64,000 nt of DNA from contig KL647288.1 in NCBI GenBank assembly GCA_000727475.1, forward strand, positions 9,922,055 through 9,986,054, in the 5' to 3' direction. The stretch's first letter is position 1, and the number at the start of each line of letters is the position of its first letter. Shown piece after piece: positions 34,389-48,181 of the stretch. The DNA comes from Sarcocystis neurona (lineage: Eukaryota; Apicomplexa; Conoidasida; Eucoccidiorida; Sarcocystidae). The translations under genes and the position numbers were made by a program. Under the pieces are notes generated by a model. It had not been told where the DNA came from. It made no database searches and was given only the letters and a program-made list of their open reading frames with translations.

Positions 34389-37300
34389 TGGGAAGAAGCG
34401 TGAAGGACCCGTAAGAATCCAGTGTGGGGGGACGTTTCCCCTACTTTTGGCGAATGTGCAGCGGCTCTCGATCAGATAAAACAGTTAGACGCTTATGGGA
34501 ATTTCTCAACCGGTAACGACAAGTAAATCGATGCCACACGTTAAAGGAACAGATACGACGGAAGGAGACCTCACCACCACGCGACGGACCCAAAAAGATA
34601 TATGTAATCGCTCAGCAGCTCAACGGGTACAAGAAGGGACCACCGGGGCAGACGCCCGAGCCCAGGATCACCAAAGCAGCGGGTATTGTAGAAGAGGGGC
34701 AGCAAGGGGCATACCGTAAGCTGGCCTCTCGTCAACGTAGACGCGTGTCAACCACATACACGCATCGTGTCTGGCAACTTCAGCTCGTCAGGGCTAACGA
34801 GCTGCTGACGACGGCTAGTTCGCATCTTGCATAATGTCACACCCGCTAGACGGCCTGAAAAGGCACGACAGAGACACATGAATGATGTTCCGTCCTAGAC
34901 ACGGCATAGTACACCGCAGTCAACAAAGTGTCTCAGCGTCTATATGGTAGAAAGACGCGAGGCTTCCAGGACGGCGCGAGCGACATATCAACCTTCGTGA
35001 GCGAACAGAAATCACACAAACTTAGAAAAGGCAAACCCGTATAAGCTAACGAACGTTTATGGGCCTACTGCAACGCGACACACCCGTAACCGGTTCACGA
35101 GCATTGCTTTTACGCTGCGCGCCACTTGTCGCCACATGCTGAAGTTGTGAAGTGTTTCTGCGTAAGGCCCGGAGAACTGGTGGCGCACGATCTACAGTAC
35201 AAGCACGGGCGTATACAATACAGGCACTTATCAATACAATGCAAGCAGTTGTATATCTATGACTTCGGACCGGAAGTGGACTTGGGCACACTGTAGATGT
35301 GTAAACACTGTTCAGTGCACAGCAGCCTGGCAGCCTGTGACATCTGAACTCAATGCTGCGATAATAAGCGAGATCGGATATTCGAGGCACGGCACGCGGC
35401 TTACACACACTGCCCAATCACAACTGCGATTGGGTTACACGCGCCACTGATGGTACTAAACTGCTGGAGCAACTTTGAGAAAAGCATCCGCTAGAGTAGC
35501 AGTTGTCACGTCGTCTGTAACGCAGATCGGCTTTTGGACAAGAGGTCACACTAGAGCAGTTAGCCTGTCGGAAAAGTAAGTAGGCGTTGGGAAGTCAATC
35601 CTAGGGAAAAGGGGTACTAGTTTTGCTCCCCGTTGCAGAAGTGAGGCGGCGCTATTTCGAAACTACCATATTTTTGTTGTCACGGAAAGTAAACAGGAGC
35701 GACAATGGCCGAGAGCGTCCACTGTCGTACTTGATGTGTACTGACGCACGTCACACATCAGTACATATCGACTAACGCAGTTTGCGCACGGTTCGACCTA
35801 ATCGCATATAAAAGACTAGGGACCAACTCTGGATGCTGCAAACTCATACAGTGTCATCCATGTCGCCACAACTGCTTTCCGCAAACTCGGGGTGCTTCCG
35901 TCTGAAGGACTGCACCCAACAGCATGTGCTTCGTATGTCCAGTGTTACTCCGGGAATCCGTGTCTCTGCTACCCCTCCTTAAGTTGCCGGGGGTGTCGCG
36001 CGGCACAACGCTTTCTCCGTGGTGGTCAGTGTGTGAGTCTTCCGCACTTCGAGGAAGATTCCAGGAAACGGCAGCAGAAGATGTGTCGGCTACTGTGCTG
36101 AGATACTGTTCATAAAATTCAGCACCTTTATTCGCGGTCAAAGCTTCCCTCGGGAAGAAGCAAAGAAACAGCGTGCGCAGAAGCAGCGGACACCTGCCGA
36201 GCGGAAGGTACCCCTGGTGCACTGTTTATCCTTCCTGCCGACGTTCGATTCCGTTTGTGGGGGAATTTTAGTACCTCAAGCTTCCAAGGAGCCGTGTGCG
36301 CTATACCCTGCCAAAGACCGCCGCGTGTCATGCTTAGCTGCTCCTCATACTGATCCCGGCACTAACCCGACGAAGCTTTCGGAGGTCCGCACTCATAAAA
36401 CTACAGATCTGTGACGCCGAATGGTCATTGTCAGTGAACAGAAGTCCCTGCAAGTCCAGTTACGTGCTTCGATCCAGAGGGACATTCCATATCAGACACG
36501 CGAACTGCCAGTGAGTAGAGCTGAAGAAAAGACACGCGGACACAAACGCACACTATAGCATACGTGCAAAAACCTGAAGGACGCTGAGGCGTTTTACGAC
36601 CGCGCAAACACCGCAGTAGCGGTAGGTTCACACGTACGTAGAATGTAAGGAAATAAAATGCTGAGTGCATTCGGTGTCCGCCTTGCCCTTCGTCCTTTTA
36701 GATGTACTGATTTGTCTCTGTGGATATTAAGTATGGGTAAACACACACACTTCTGTTGAACGAAGACAGATAACGGCAACTGTTCCAAAGCTCTACAGCT
36801 GGTCTGTAGTCATTGGATTCAGTACCATTCGCTGAGGAACACAGGGCAGAAAGATCTCGCTGCGGTGCCAGCAGCCCCTGCTGCCTCGCCGCTAACGTCT
36901 GTCACTTGCAGTGCACGTACCACTCCACGATTTGTCTTTGAAAAGTATTGTGGGCCAGTCATTTAACTTATCTTACTTCTGTTCAAAGTTCATACAGGCC
37001 AGTACTACCGAACAGACTCTCTGTTATCAGTAATTCAGGTCCTGTCCTGGGAACTGCATCAACAGCCGGGTAGAGCAGTTACCCGCGGAGCTTCCCGGCA
37101 TCTGGGAATCAACGTGCAAACGCAACAAGTGCGGCACTCGAACCGGATTCCCTTGCACGTTCACTATCGTCGGTCGGCTTGTGTCACTGCCACGTGGACT
37201 ACAAGAATCACGTGCATTCACTACAACAGCAGGAAACGACCACATACGAAGTACTCACTCGCTACAAAAGCGTGTGTACTTCACGTTTCCCAGTGTTTGG

Positions 37301-37621
37301 TGTCACGCTTGCGTGATTGTGAACACTTCAGAATAAGTGTCTTGCATTCTCGCATTAACAAGGTCTGCCACAAACGATCGTGTGAAGTGATTCCATGCGC
37401 TGGCAACGCGGCTAAAAAAAGCCTTCAGAAAGTTGACATGCCATTGGACCGGTACACCGTTACCATCTCTGTGTTGCCGTTGTATGTACTACATACAATC
37501 GCAACACAGAGTCCGTCTCACTCCTTCAGGATACAACACTGTGCCCGTGTCTCTTCCTTCAGTGAAGACACTTGGCGACCTCCCACTGGAACGTATCAGC
37601 GTGAAGATCCCCTTTCAGGAG

Positions 37622-37701
37622 TCTGTATTTCTGGGTGACACTCTGTATTCCTGAGTAACAGTCTGTATTTCTGAGTGACAGTTTGTACTTTTGAGTGACA
37701 G
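37622..37701. repeat. 20-bp tandem repeat, four copies
   Basis: The unit is TCTGTATTTCTGAGTGACAG, with one to three substitutions per copy. Confidence 0.95.
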
Positions 37702-38580
37702 TGGCCGAGAAGGGCTGCTGCGGTTCTAAAGGGCTCTTGTAACGTGAAGAGCTGAGGACACGTACCTCTCCCTCCGCATCTTCACTTCGCCTGTGCTTCC
37801 CTCGACACAAAATAGTTCACGCCCACGGTGGCTTGCCTTCTCCAATTAGTACACGAGTTTTGCACCGGTATGATTCTTCCGCTCACGGTCAATAAGCAGG
37901 GATAGACGTCGACCGAGAATGCTATTCGGTAACGTCAGAATGCGCTCCCGGTCAACAACTGTCACTTTGTGTACGGCGAGGCCAACTTGCTCTGAAGTGT
38001 GGTGTCCTCGGGCGTAGCACACTTACGGTGGCTACATATTCTTTTAAAATACGCACTACCCACCTAGTCGTCGTGTGAACATACGCTTCGCGTGTAACGG
38101 GGACGAAACCACCACAGCAACTTGCTTACAAGACACACTGGGATCCCTCCCACTTTAATGAGGCTCACCCAGTAACCATTCAAACTTCCGATACATGGTG
38201 TGTATCCCCCACCACTTTTCGTGTGTGTTTCCGTGTACAGATATCCGTCTGCGTGAAGCCTCTGTGGAGCTTGACTTTGCCGTGTCCCCACCACAGATGG
38301 GCATGCGCCCATCAGTACTTGAGTACCGTGTACCTCTACCAAGAGCCACACGAAGAATTCGATCCTCGAACCTCGGGGTCCAGCACTCGCGAAGAAGTGT
38401 CCAGGTGGTCACTACAGTGAATGTTACGTCACAGAAGGATGCTAAGCAAATACTGTTTAGAGACCTTTTCTTCGTATCTTGGGCAGCGCAGAAGTGACCA
38501 CCATTCCCCACACGCACCTTGGCATCACCCGGTCCATCTGCAGGTGTACATGCTCAACTACATACAGATTGCCACCGGTG

Positions 38581-38823
38581 ATGGCGACTCAGCTTGATGG
38601 TGAGGGCGAATTTATTCTGAACGGGAAACAACCTTTGGTCGCCGCTGAATACGTGCGATCGTGCTACCGACTACATAGAGGGACGGTACGGTTAGGGAAG
38701 GCCCAGCTAGCTACGGTGTGTGCAAGTAGCGGACTCCACGCGTACGTCGACGCTGCGTGGTTTTTTGAAAACAAAGTCGATCAACTATGGTGGATACAAG
38801 CAACACAGATACCTGCCTGGTAG
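38581..38823 (+). CDS. small open frame, doubtful
   Basis: An ATG opens 81 codons with a mixed, non-repetitive composition and no membrane segment. No splice partner, family or neighbour supports it. Chance is a real possibility. Confidence 0.15.
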   Translation: MATQLDGEGEFILNGKQPLVAAEYVRSCYRLHRGTVRLGKAQLATVCASSGLHAYVDAAWFFENKVDQLWWIQATQIPAW

Positions 38824-40160
38824 CAAACGAGGAGCGAACTAGAACCCTTTTGGGTTGATAGACCCGCAACAGACATAACGTGTGCAGTAAAGAAGGTAGC
38901 TTCAACAGTGTTTTGTAGTAACGCAAGTTCTCTCTGTCCTGCGCACGCGGGCGAAAGGTGCGTGAACACTGTCTGACTAGGGCACAAGTTGGTGTATCGC
39001 AGAGCGACCGCGAATCACGGGGTTTAGTGGTTGTACTCTCCCGTGACTTGCACTGAGCTTCTAGTGGGCATCAGGCTTGTCGCGATCGGGCACGTGGCGG
39101 CGGCACCTCCATCCACAGCATCAATCACTGCTATACAGAGAGAGACGCTACCTATAATTCTGAGATGATACGGACAGCAGAATAAGAAGGACGGCAGCAG
39201 TTGACTGGTATATGCCATCGGCGAGCGCCGTTCCCTCGCCCTTACCGAGGACAAAAAGTGCTTCTCGCGCCAATGTCGCAAAGCGGAGCAGATTCATGCA
39301 AATTAGTATTCGTAAATCGGCCGAAGCCGCTCCTTGCAAAGATATCTAGCAGATCAATGTGCATACACCGTGTCAACAGTGACAACGGAGATGACCAAGT
39401 AGCAAGCGAAGAAAGTAAAAGACATCTTCACGATTACGTCATACCATACAATACTTGATAACAGGGCAGGAAACAACTAGGCCCTTCGTGATACGATGAA
39501 GTATCAGAGAGAGAGCGTGAAGCATTCTACGCGTGTCTGATATGCGGGAGACGGCATACACGAAACAGACGGGTCAAGCCTTACTATAACGATCAAGCAG
39601 CACTTAACGGGACGTTAGCAACTTCTGCACGTAAATGTAAAAGTATACACGACACCAAAGAAAGAAATGGGTTTGCGCAGCGAAAGGCAGGCCCCGCAGT
39701 CGTCCTTGCCTTTGCCGTTGCCGTTCCCGAGTCGTCGCTTCCAAAAAAAACTGCAAGTCGCCTGCATGTATGCGAATACTACGACTGTAAGGTGGTGCGT
39801 CGGACACACGCATGAAAAAGGGAGGAACGGACGACAACTTTACATCGCGTTAAAGATCTCGAAGGCTTTCCATTTCGAAAGGAAAGTCGCCGGTAGACGC
39901 AAACGAGCTCACGCACTCAGGCACAGATGGAGAGAACGCACTTTAATAAGAAGCGCATGAGGGAGAATGACATCACTTCCCGTTTGCGATTTCGCAGTGC
40001 CAGCGGACCGCACTTTTCCGGTACGCTTCCCCGTGTACCGCGACGCTGGGCGGACGTTTACACTGCGGCGGGCGGAGAGGTTGTACCGCGCGCGAGCAGG
40101 CAGCCACTCAAAATTTATGGTAGACCTGTGTATATATTCATGTGCGTCGTACAAGGCACT

Positions 40161-40480
40161 GCTGTACCTGTCCACGTTCGCGGATCGTGGAACGCAGCGC
40201 TCTGCCCTGTCCCTGTCCATGCTTGTCGTTAGCTGCTGTACCTGTCCACGTTCGCGGTTAACTGGATCGTGGAACGCGGCGCTCTGCCCTGTCACTGTCC
40301 ATGCTTGTCGTTAGCTGCTGTACCTGTCCACGTTTGCGGTTACCTGGATCGTGGAACGCGGCGCTCTGCCCTGTCACTGTCCATGCTTGTCGTTAGCTGC
40401 TGTACCTGTCCACGTTCGCGGTTACCTGGATCGTGGAACACGGCGCTCTGCTCTGTCCCTGTCCATGCTTGTCTTTAGCT
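40161..40480. repeat. 82-bp tandem repeat, four copies
   Basis: Units begin at 40161, 40235, 40317 and 40399 with GCTGTACCTGTCCACGTTCG. The first copy lacks eight bases (TTACCTGG region). Identity is above 90 per cent, so the array is young. Open frames over it repeat the same peptide and are not evidence of a gene. Confidence 0.95.
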
Positions 40481-40928
40481 AGTCGTACAAAGGTGCACTT
40501 CTGCAGAAATTCGCTATCCACGGCTTAATGCGCACGGATAAAGACTTCTACAAAGACATCCTATAGCGCGAGCAACATCGTGTCAAATTCCTACGCTGCA
40601 GCGCACTCAGGTCGTTACGACGACCTGTTTACCTGATTACGAACACCTCCTTTTTTAGAGACTACGGAACAAAACGACGCAGCCGCTCCCGTGCGCTGAC
40701 ACACTCTTTGAGCAGGAATTCCATGTGTGCCCGCGGTGCCCTAGTTCCAGTCGATTCAATTTTGTCGCCACTCAGCAAGATCCGACACCTTCGACAGCTC
40801 GCATAAATGTTCGTGACGCTTCATCTGACTGCTTGTTTCCTAACCAAAGCTGGATGCTACTTACAAATGCAGAAGCTTTTTCAGCATCAGGTTATTCGGC
40901 TTCCTAGGTTAACCGCACACTGGTTGTA

Positions 40929-41356
40929 GACGATTTTGCCCTCATCACTTCTTCCCATGTGGGATGGCGTGTTACAAATCATTTATCACACGTTCTCAGC
41001 TCCCACCGTAATTATCTAAGAGCTCGCATTCTTTTTCGTGAAGGGTGTATCGCAAAGATTACAAAGACTGACAGTGGACGATCCTGCCCTCACCAGCCTC
41101 TTTGATGTGGGTTCGAGTGTTACAGTTTACTTTTCAGAATTCCTCAGCTCCGACCGTAGTTACCCAGGAGCGCGCATTCACTTTCGTGAAGGGTGTGTGG
41201 CAACAACACTGATAGCAGACCATCCTTCCCTCATCTGCCCTTCCCATGTGGGATCGCGTGCTTCACTTCATTTGTCAGACGTTCCCAGCGTCCGCTGTAG
41301 TTACCTAGGCGCGCGAATTGTTTTTTGTGAAGGGTTTGTGGCAAAGATTACAAGCG
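40929..41356. repeat. degenerate tandem repeat of about 145 bp, three copies
   Basis: Copies start near 40929, 41077 and 41218. Each runs from a CCTGCCCTCA-like segment through a CCATGTGGG-like segment and a CAGCTCC..CGTAGTTAC segment to CGTGAAGGGTGTGTGGCAAA. Divergence is about 25-30 per cent, so the array is old. Confidence 0.85.
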
Positions 41357-41770
41357 GCCGGGCCGTGGCGTCGAGCTCTGCGGGTCGCGTGCTGGCGTCT
41401 ACCTTCCACAAGTGCACTTTTGGGCGTCCTTACACCGTTCTTCATGGCAAGTCCCCGTAAGGGGGTTTCCACGCACAGAAAGGTCTCGATACGATTGCTG
41501 CACTTCGTCTTTAAATCCTCTCTTCCAATTGCCATCGCCGGCTATACTACTGCGTTAACAACGGACACGTACGTGTAAACCAGCTGATATCTAGGATGCA
41601 CTGCTGTTGGTTTACTTAGCGCATTCTATCTTGTATGTGCTTTTGCGAAGCTTATAGGCTCCTAATAACTTCCAATTCCTTCTACAAAGCGGAAAGAATT
41701 TTACAGTCGTGTTTCTTTGCGACTTTGTAACAAGTGGGCCGGCACTGATCATTTTTAGGGCACGGTACAC

Positions 41771-42032
41771 GACTGTTGCCTGCATGCAGGGCTCCCGCGG
41801 TCAAGCGTTCTCAAACCCGCTAAGGACGAATGTCTTGTTTTCCAGTGTAATCATCACTCATGCGAGAATTATACTGACTGCTTTCAGCAGAAGGTGGCAG
41901 TTGACGTGACCGTTGCCTGCATGCAAAGCTCCAGCGGCGAAGCGTTCTCAAACCCTCGAACGGCGTATGTCTTGCGTTCCTGTAATAATCACTCATGAAT
42001 TATACCAAGTGCCTTCTGCAGAAGGCGGCAGT
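41771..42032. repeat. 137-bp tandem duplication
   Basis: The segment starting GACTGTTGCCTGCATGCAGG at 41771 recurs as GACCGTTGCCTGCATGCAAA at 41908. Both copies end in a GCAGAAGGYGGCAGTT motif. They differ by substitutions and small indels. Confidence 0.9.
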
Positions 42033-42711
42033 TTTCCAGTAGACACGCAGCGTCTAATGCTTTTTTGATGGTAACCGACTCGAGGGTAGCGAACTCACCT
42101 GAAAGGCAAACGTAAGTTCGTGGGCGGAACAGACTAGTTTAACGAACGCATTTGCAGAAAAGACTCAGACTTCACCCAAGGATGCGGGAATCTGCGCAGG
42201 CAAATGTACCCCGTGTATATGTATATATATATGCGCTCTCACTGTCTGTCCGTGCAGCTCCTCCGCAGGTAGCGTACCTTCGACACAGGACCCCACACAG
42301 GACCCCTCGTATAATGTTCTCATATGCTACCCCAGCTCTCTCGATCAATCAGCACATTCACACAGTGGATATCTTGGTGGGGCGCGGTCTATTCTATGAT
42401 ATGAATCAATGGAGACGGCCAGGGTCGCTCCTCTGTGAACCTCTTTCACCCGCTGCCTGTCGACGGCGTCCATTTAGGTGTGCAAATACGCGGGGGAACG
42501 CGTCGTTTCACCGGGAGTAGTTAAACAATCACGCTCAGAACATCTTGCTCTGCTCTGCTTGAGGTCGTCTATCTCCCTCATCGATTTCTTCATACATATG
42601 CATGCACACGTAGGCGTGTACAACGGGGTAACTCGTGTACGTGTTTGCGTACCGTCCTACATCAGTATATGCATATTCAGATGCCAGATGTTCGTCCTCT
42701 GACTGAACAAG

Positions 42712-45700
42712 ATGAGGCTGAACGCGGAGGTGCTTCGGTACATGACAAAGGAGGAGTTTCGTGTGTTGACAGCGGTTGAAATGGGTCAGAAGAACCACGA
42801 GTTCGTGCCGGTTCCGTTAATACAGTCCATCGCCTCTTTGAGGCGACATTCGGTGCAGGATGTTATCACGTCTTTGCTGAAAAATAAACTGCTCTACCGA
42901 GTAAACCAGAAGTACGAGGGCTTCAAGCTCACCTATCTCGGTTACGACTATCTGGCGCTGCACGCGTTTGTGAAGCGGGGCTTGCTAAGCGGCGTCGGCG
43001 TCAGAATCGGGGTGGGCAAAGAAAGTGATATACACGTGTGCCGAACTACGGATGGCAAAGTAGTCGTTCTGAAACTTCATCGCCTTGGTAGGTGTATCTC
43101 GGACCTACGGCGTAGCGTCACCTACGCCGTGACGCTATGAGATATGTGTGTGTAGATAATTTTAAATACATATGTGTGTGTGCGTGTATCTATGAGGGTG
43201 AATACAGAGGCGCGTGTGCCTACGGCGTATCACATTTCATCCGAGCCACATATGTGTGTCTCTGCATACGGGTATCATTGGGTACGTGCAACTGTGCGTA
43301 TCAACGGAGACAGGTACGCTCGCAAGCGGACATGGCTGTTCAGCATGCGGGCGTGTACGTGAGTATATAGAAGTATATATATGTGTATATGTATATACAT
43401 ATATGGGAACACGCGCAGCTCTTTTAGTACGTGGAATGCGCGTCTCCCGCTGTTTTGCGTGGTCTCGTCTCATTACCCGAATGCTGTTGGAAGGCTGCGT
43501 CTTCGCCAGCCGATTCCGAATAAAGCATGTTGCGGCTCTGTAGAGCGCGTATTGACCGTGGATACAACGTTACTCCTCTGCAGATTTCGCATTCTTACAG
43601 CGTGTTCGTTCTGTCGTGTTCTATTCGCTATCTGCGGCCAGATTGTCTCTTTAGTCGACACGTGTATGTAGTTCACATCGGACCTCCCCTGCTCTCCTTC
43701 CGGCTTCCGACTTCCGGCCCCGACCTCAGCATACGTATGTACATACGTGCGTGTGCGTATATTGCATATATGGTGTTGCTGTTGATTTGTAGGAAGAGTA
43801 TCTTTCCGTTCGATCAAGCGCAATCGGGACTATCTGCAGCGCCGACAGCACGCAAGCTGGATGTACCTTGCCCGCCTTGCGGCTTTGAAAGAATTCTTTT
43901 ATTTGAAGGCACTACATGCGCACAAGTTTCCGGTGCCGGAGCCTATCGATGTCAACCGGCACGCTGTGCTTATGGAATATATCGACGCCACTCCTTTTCG
44001 CGAGGTCCGTTTCGAGCTGACTTTGTGTTGGCAAGAGTGAGGTGGCTGAGGTTGCCTTATATTAAGTGATGTTTTCGATTGTGCGTGATTGCAGTTTTTC
44101 GTTTAACGTTGCAAGGGCGAGGTCGTCTGGAGGGGGAATGGGAGAGCGGGCGCAGCCCTTAGCAACGCTGGGCGAGTGGCACACGTTATTCTAGTGTTCT
44201 AGCTAACCTGAGCGTACGCGTACACATGGGTGAGGCTAGGGCTACATGTTTGCCCGTGCAGATTGACACATACGCTTATACACACTGTGTCTAATCCGGT
44301 GCATATATATATATGTACCTGTGTAGCCGTAGATGTACGCAGATGTACACACGTATATACGTTGTCCACACGGTGCGTACTAGTGTAGACAGGGACACAC
44401 ACACGTAGAACTGCACACACACGTACGCGCACGCGTAAGGGCGGTCATATGTGTGAGCGCGCCACGGTGTGTACCGCATACGTGTGTGTGCACGTGCCCT
44501 GGCGTTCCCATCTGCGCAACCGCAGAAATACGTCCACGTACATTGCGACCTACAGGCGTACGCAGGTGTACAGGTGCGGGGTACGGCGCACCCCTGTCGA
44601 CATAGGTAGGAGCGCCTGCGGTTGGGCACAGCCACGTATACGTTTGGCCGAAGCTTTTGTTCGGGTTCATTGCCAGCGGCAGGTGCGAACCTTACACCGC
44701 GCCTGTGAAGCAACAGGACGGAGTAATAGTACTAAGTGGGCGGGCGATGTAAGGAAGGGCCTTCTAGGAGGCGTGCGTTGCTTTACAAACAACGCATATG
44801 ACATGGTAATTGTGGAACGTCACACACAATAAATCCATTTATTTCTTCGTATCCTTGTATGTAGTTTTTCGTATTTCTTAGCATATTTTTGTTAACACTC
44901 TTACGTCTGCACTGCTTTCAATGTGATGCCGGGAAGAGTCGTCGAATATCGTGATCATCCTCGTCACACTCAGTTTGTGTCGAGTCTCAGCAGTATCCGC
45001 ACTTTCCTCACCTGATTGCTTTACCCTTCTAACAAAGCGGACGTTCTCTCGCTTTGTATGTAGGACGTGGTTTGGCACCACTCTACTCGTTTTTGCCCCA
45101 GGCAGAATATTTTAGCTGAAGTTCTCGTTCGTGCAGCGTCCGTCTGTCTTTGAGAATACGGCCTTGCCGCTGACGTCTTTTCGGTGCTACTGACAGACAC
45201 GTTCCGACATTGATGCGTTGCCGTCGTCTTCTGCAAATAATTGTTTCCGGACGCCTCAGGTCAAAGAACTACCCAATCCCATGCGCGTACTTGAAAAGCT
45301 AATGCACCTTATAGTTCGGTTGGGGCGCGCTGGACTTATTCACGGAGACTTCAACGAATTCAACTTGATGATCGACAACAAGGAGCACATTACCTTTATA
45401 GGTATGTGGAGGTGGCTTGAGTTTTTCAGATGTAGAGAAACAATTACGTGGTTCGATCAACCCTCAGCGCAAGTCCGTGTGTGCAGGTGTTGGAGGACCG
45501 GATGCACAGCGGACTCTGCATAGTGTAACGACGCACGGACAGTTAGCACAGTAGTTCCGAAAACGTACACCACTGTGGCGGTGGCTCTATTCGTCACACT
45601 TGTTCTGCAGAGGAATTTCGATTTTCTTCTAAACTAGTAACACAGCCCACAGCTCATGGTTTGCGAGGCCTACAACATTTTCGTTTTTGCAGACTTGCCC

Positions 45701-47977
45701 CAGGTAGTGTCCATCCAGCACCCAAACGCGGAGATGTATTTCGAGCGGGATGTTCAATGTATTCGGAATTTGTTTGCGAGGAAGTTCAACGTTGAAGTCA
45801 CTGAAGCCCCGCGGTGAGAGTTACGTAAATGATCTGGTAGTGTGTGGTGAATCGGGGTGGTGGTTTAGGTGGTACGAGTCCGTCACTGTCAATGTGAGCG
45901 CCTTTTCTGTAACGGTGTCCCTCTATATATATGTAGGCATCTTGGCAAGTTGCGATTATGAGTTCGTGGTACTCAATCGGCGGCGTCCTTCAATGTCTCA
46001 GACTTTGAAGTCAGACGCTGTATCCACTCAGCCTTGATCTGCTTACGTTGTATTACAGCATTCTCCTTAAGAGGCCAGCAGGCGCTCAGGGCCAGGCAGA
46101 CACGTGAGGGACAAACGGAGGAGTGGGGAACGTCAGCCGTGTGCGACTCAAGTTATTATTAAGAGTCGTACAGTATGTCACCATTTGCAAAGGCGTGCAC
46201 TGTGGCGGCCGCCTTGTTCTCTAATGTTTAGAAGCCTCCTGCAAGACAGGGAACTTTTTACCAAGGACGCTCTCTGTCGTATGCGTGGGCTTGCAGTTTC
46301 CAGGAAGTCTGCCAACCGCCTCTGTCGAATGGCTCAGAGAATTCAGAAACCGCATCAGAACAGTTAGAAGATTCTGATTCGAAATCTTACAAGAGGTCGT
46401 TGCGCGTGGAGGAGGTGCTTCAGGCAGAGGAACTTCGTGCGATCGACGAAGCATTGACCGAGTCAAGACGCTGGAGAGCAGAGAACAAAGACGTGGAAGA
46501 CACCGCGAGCTGCTCTGAAAACGACAGCGACACCGACTTCGATGCGGAAGACGATTCGGAGGTATGCGATGGAAAGTGATGCTTTGGAGGATTGGTTGTA
46601 CCGCTTGGGCTGGACGGAATACAAATTTCTCGATGAGGCATACACGGGTACACAGCCAGCGGGAGGGTTGCTCCACGTGCCAGAGGGGTCTTTCGTCACC
46701 AGTGGCTGTGCTATACAGGGGGCACACGCAGTGTGTTACGTGCACTCGAGGCGATCGATTTTGTATAGTTTTGTCACACTGTGGCGCCTCTGTAGAGGCC
46801 AGGTATCGAGCTCTGTCGTTAATTTGGGAAGTTACATTGGATCGCCTGTGCTTTTGACGGTCACACGTGGAAATGATACTTCGCGCACAACGCTGAACAC
46901 TGTCGTTGCGGTTTGCATGATTTTAGCGGCAGCAAAACTGGTGTACCTCCACACCTTGATATGGAGCTTTAGCGTATCGCCGGAAGTTTGGCTTTTCGTT
47001 TCAAATCACTCGAGCTACATTCGTACTCCGGGCCAATCTTTCTCTGGTGCGTGCGCCGAGGAAAGTGAGGGCTGGTTTTATCCGCGAGTTATCTGTGACT
47101 GAGGTGTTTTATTTTCCACGTCAGGTGTCAGATTAGTAGGAATAGGTGTTCCTCACGCGAAGGTGGGTGTATACCGTTGTTGCCCGCTCCGCCGTTCTTT
47201 TCGTGCGTATTCACCACTGCTTTCGTCAGTTCTCCGTCTTTCAGTACACAAAGTTTAGTAGGTATTGACTTCTCCACGTCTGAGATTGGTGAGCATCTGC
47301 AGGATGCGGTCGGGGACTCACCGTTGAGGACGAAAGAGACAAATAGTAAACGACGGGACGCAGAGAATGAGGCTCCTGAGGGGGACGTAAGCGTTCAAGA
47401 ACACGAGTGGAATTGTGACCGCGATAACTCTTCTCAAGATGATCTTGAGGGGACCCATAAGTCGCCTATTCCCTGCTACTACCCGAAATCGCGGAAGTAA
47501 GCGTGCTGGCTGCAAGGATGCATTCGAGAACACGTGTGACGGATTGTGTAAACGTCTGTTCGCATAGAACTCCCGTGAACCTGAGCCGAGTTCATTAAGA
47601 GAAGGCGTCTAGTGTTCAACCCGAGTACAGTTTCGCTGGCATACAGCTGGCGTGCGTAAGTCGGGTGTCACGCAGTGGAGGACGGACGCTGTTTAGCGTA
47701 GGGCAAGCTACACTATACGTACACAGGGGGTTGCCTCTGCTATCACTGTCATTGCTGGAAACTGTGCTGGAAGGCATACAGCAGCTCGATGTTTGAGTCA
47801 AATGAAACTGAGACACTGAATTTGAGCTGGATGTGTGCGTGTTGCAGACACGATCCCAAAGTGGTTCGAAAGCGCGTGCAGCAGTCCGAGAAGAAGAAAA
47901 TAAATCACATGGGGAACTCCGGTCAGAATAAAAATCCAGATCGCATGCGGGCGAGGAGAGAAATGACGCGTTACTAG
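42712..47977 (+). CDS. RIO2: serine/threonine-protein kinase RIO2
   Basis: RIO2 is an atypical kinase/ATPase that rides on pre-40S particles and is needed for final small-subunit maturation. Exons: 42712-43087, 43793-44004, 45260-45401, 45693-45813, 46297-46561, 47303-47496, 47848-47977. Phases agree at every junction and give 479 residues. The N-terminal winged-helix domain opens with [18 protein letters not shown] (from residue 9). The nucleotide loop is [10 protein letters not shown] (about 99-108), the invariant lysine sits in [10 protein letters not shown] (K121), the catalytic loop is [12 protein letters not shown] (D226, N231), and the metal-binding aspartate is in FIDLPQ (D244). An acidic serine-rich tail ends in a very basic segment, as in other eukaryotic RIO2 proteins. 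All key residues are present. A small extra exon between 46561 and 47303 cannot be excluded. Confidence 0.95.
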
Positions 47978-48181
47978 TGACGTTAGGATTCTCGTTTGCG
48001 ACCAGCAAGAGTTGCCTGTTGCTGTTACACTGTTCCTCAGTTTCTAACATGATACCAGTATCCACCAAACCTGTCCTTATCACGACTACTCTGGCAACTC
48101 AAGTACTGCACCCACTCCGGTTGGATTACAGGCATGGTAGGGCCACTCGTGAACACGTAAGAAGGGTGAGAGTATCGAAAG
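47978..48181. other. short spacer after RIO2
   Basis: Only 204 bases separate the RIO2 stop from the next plausible start codon. No recognisable polyadenylation signal stands out. Confidence 0.4.

Larger units (their letters stand above)
34389..42711. other. 8.3-kb gene-poor interval with minisatellites
   Basis: No frame with a recognisable domain. Tandem repeats of 20, 82, about 145 and 137 bp are described separately. A small ATG frame at 38581-38823 (81 codons, MATQLDGEGEFILNG start) and another at 39927-40232 have plausible but unsupported composition. The region just before 42712 should contain the RIO2 promoter, but I can point to no specific site. Confidence 0.5.

Noticed and set aside
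42712..43140. Reading the first RIO2 frame through to its stop at 43140
   Set aside because: Homology ends exactly at KLHRLG (43087), where a GTAGGT donor lies. The following residues do not match RIO2, while the exon at 43793 continues it in phase.
47177..47302. Starting RIO2 exon 6 at the TTTCAG acceptor ending 47244
   Set aside because: That acceptor puts the exon in a phase incompatible with the previous donor at 46561. The acceptor ending at 47302 is in phase.
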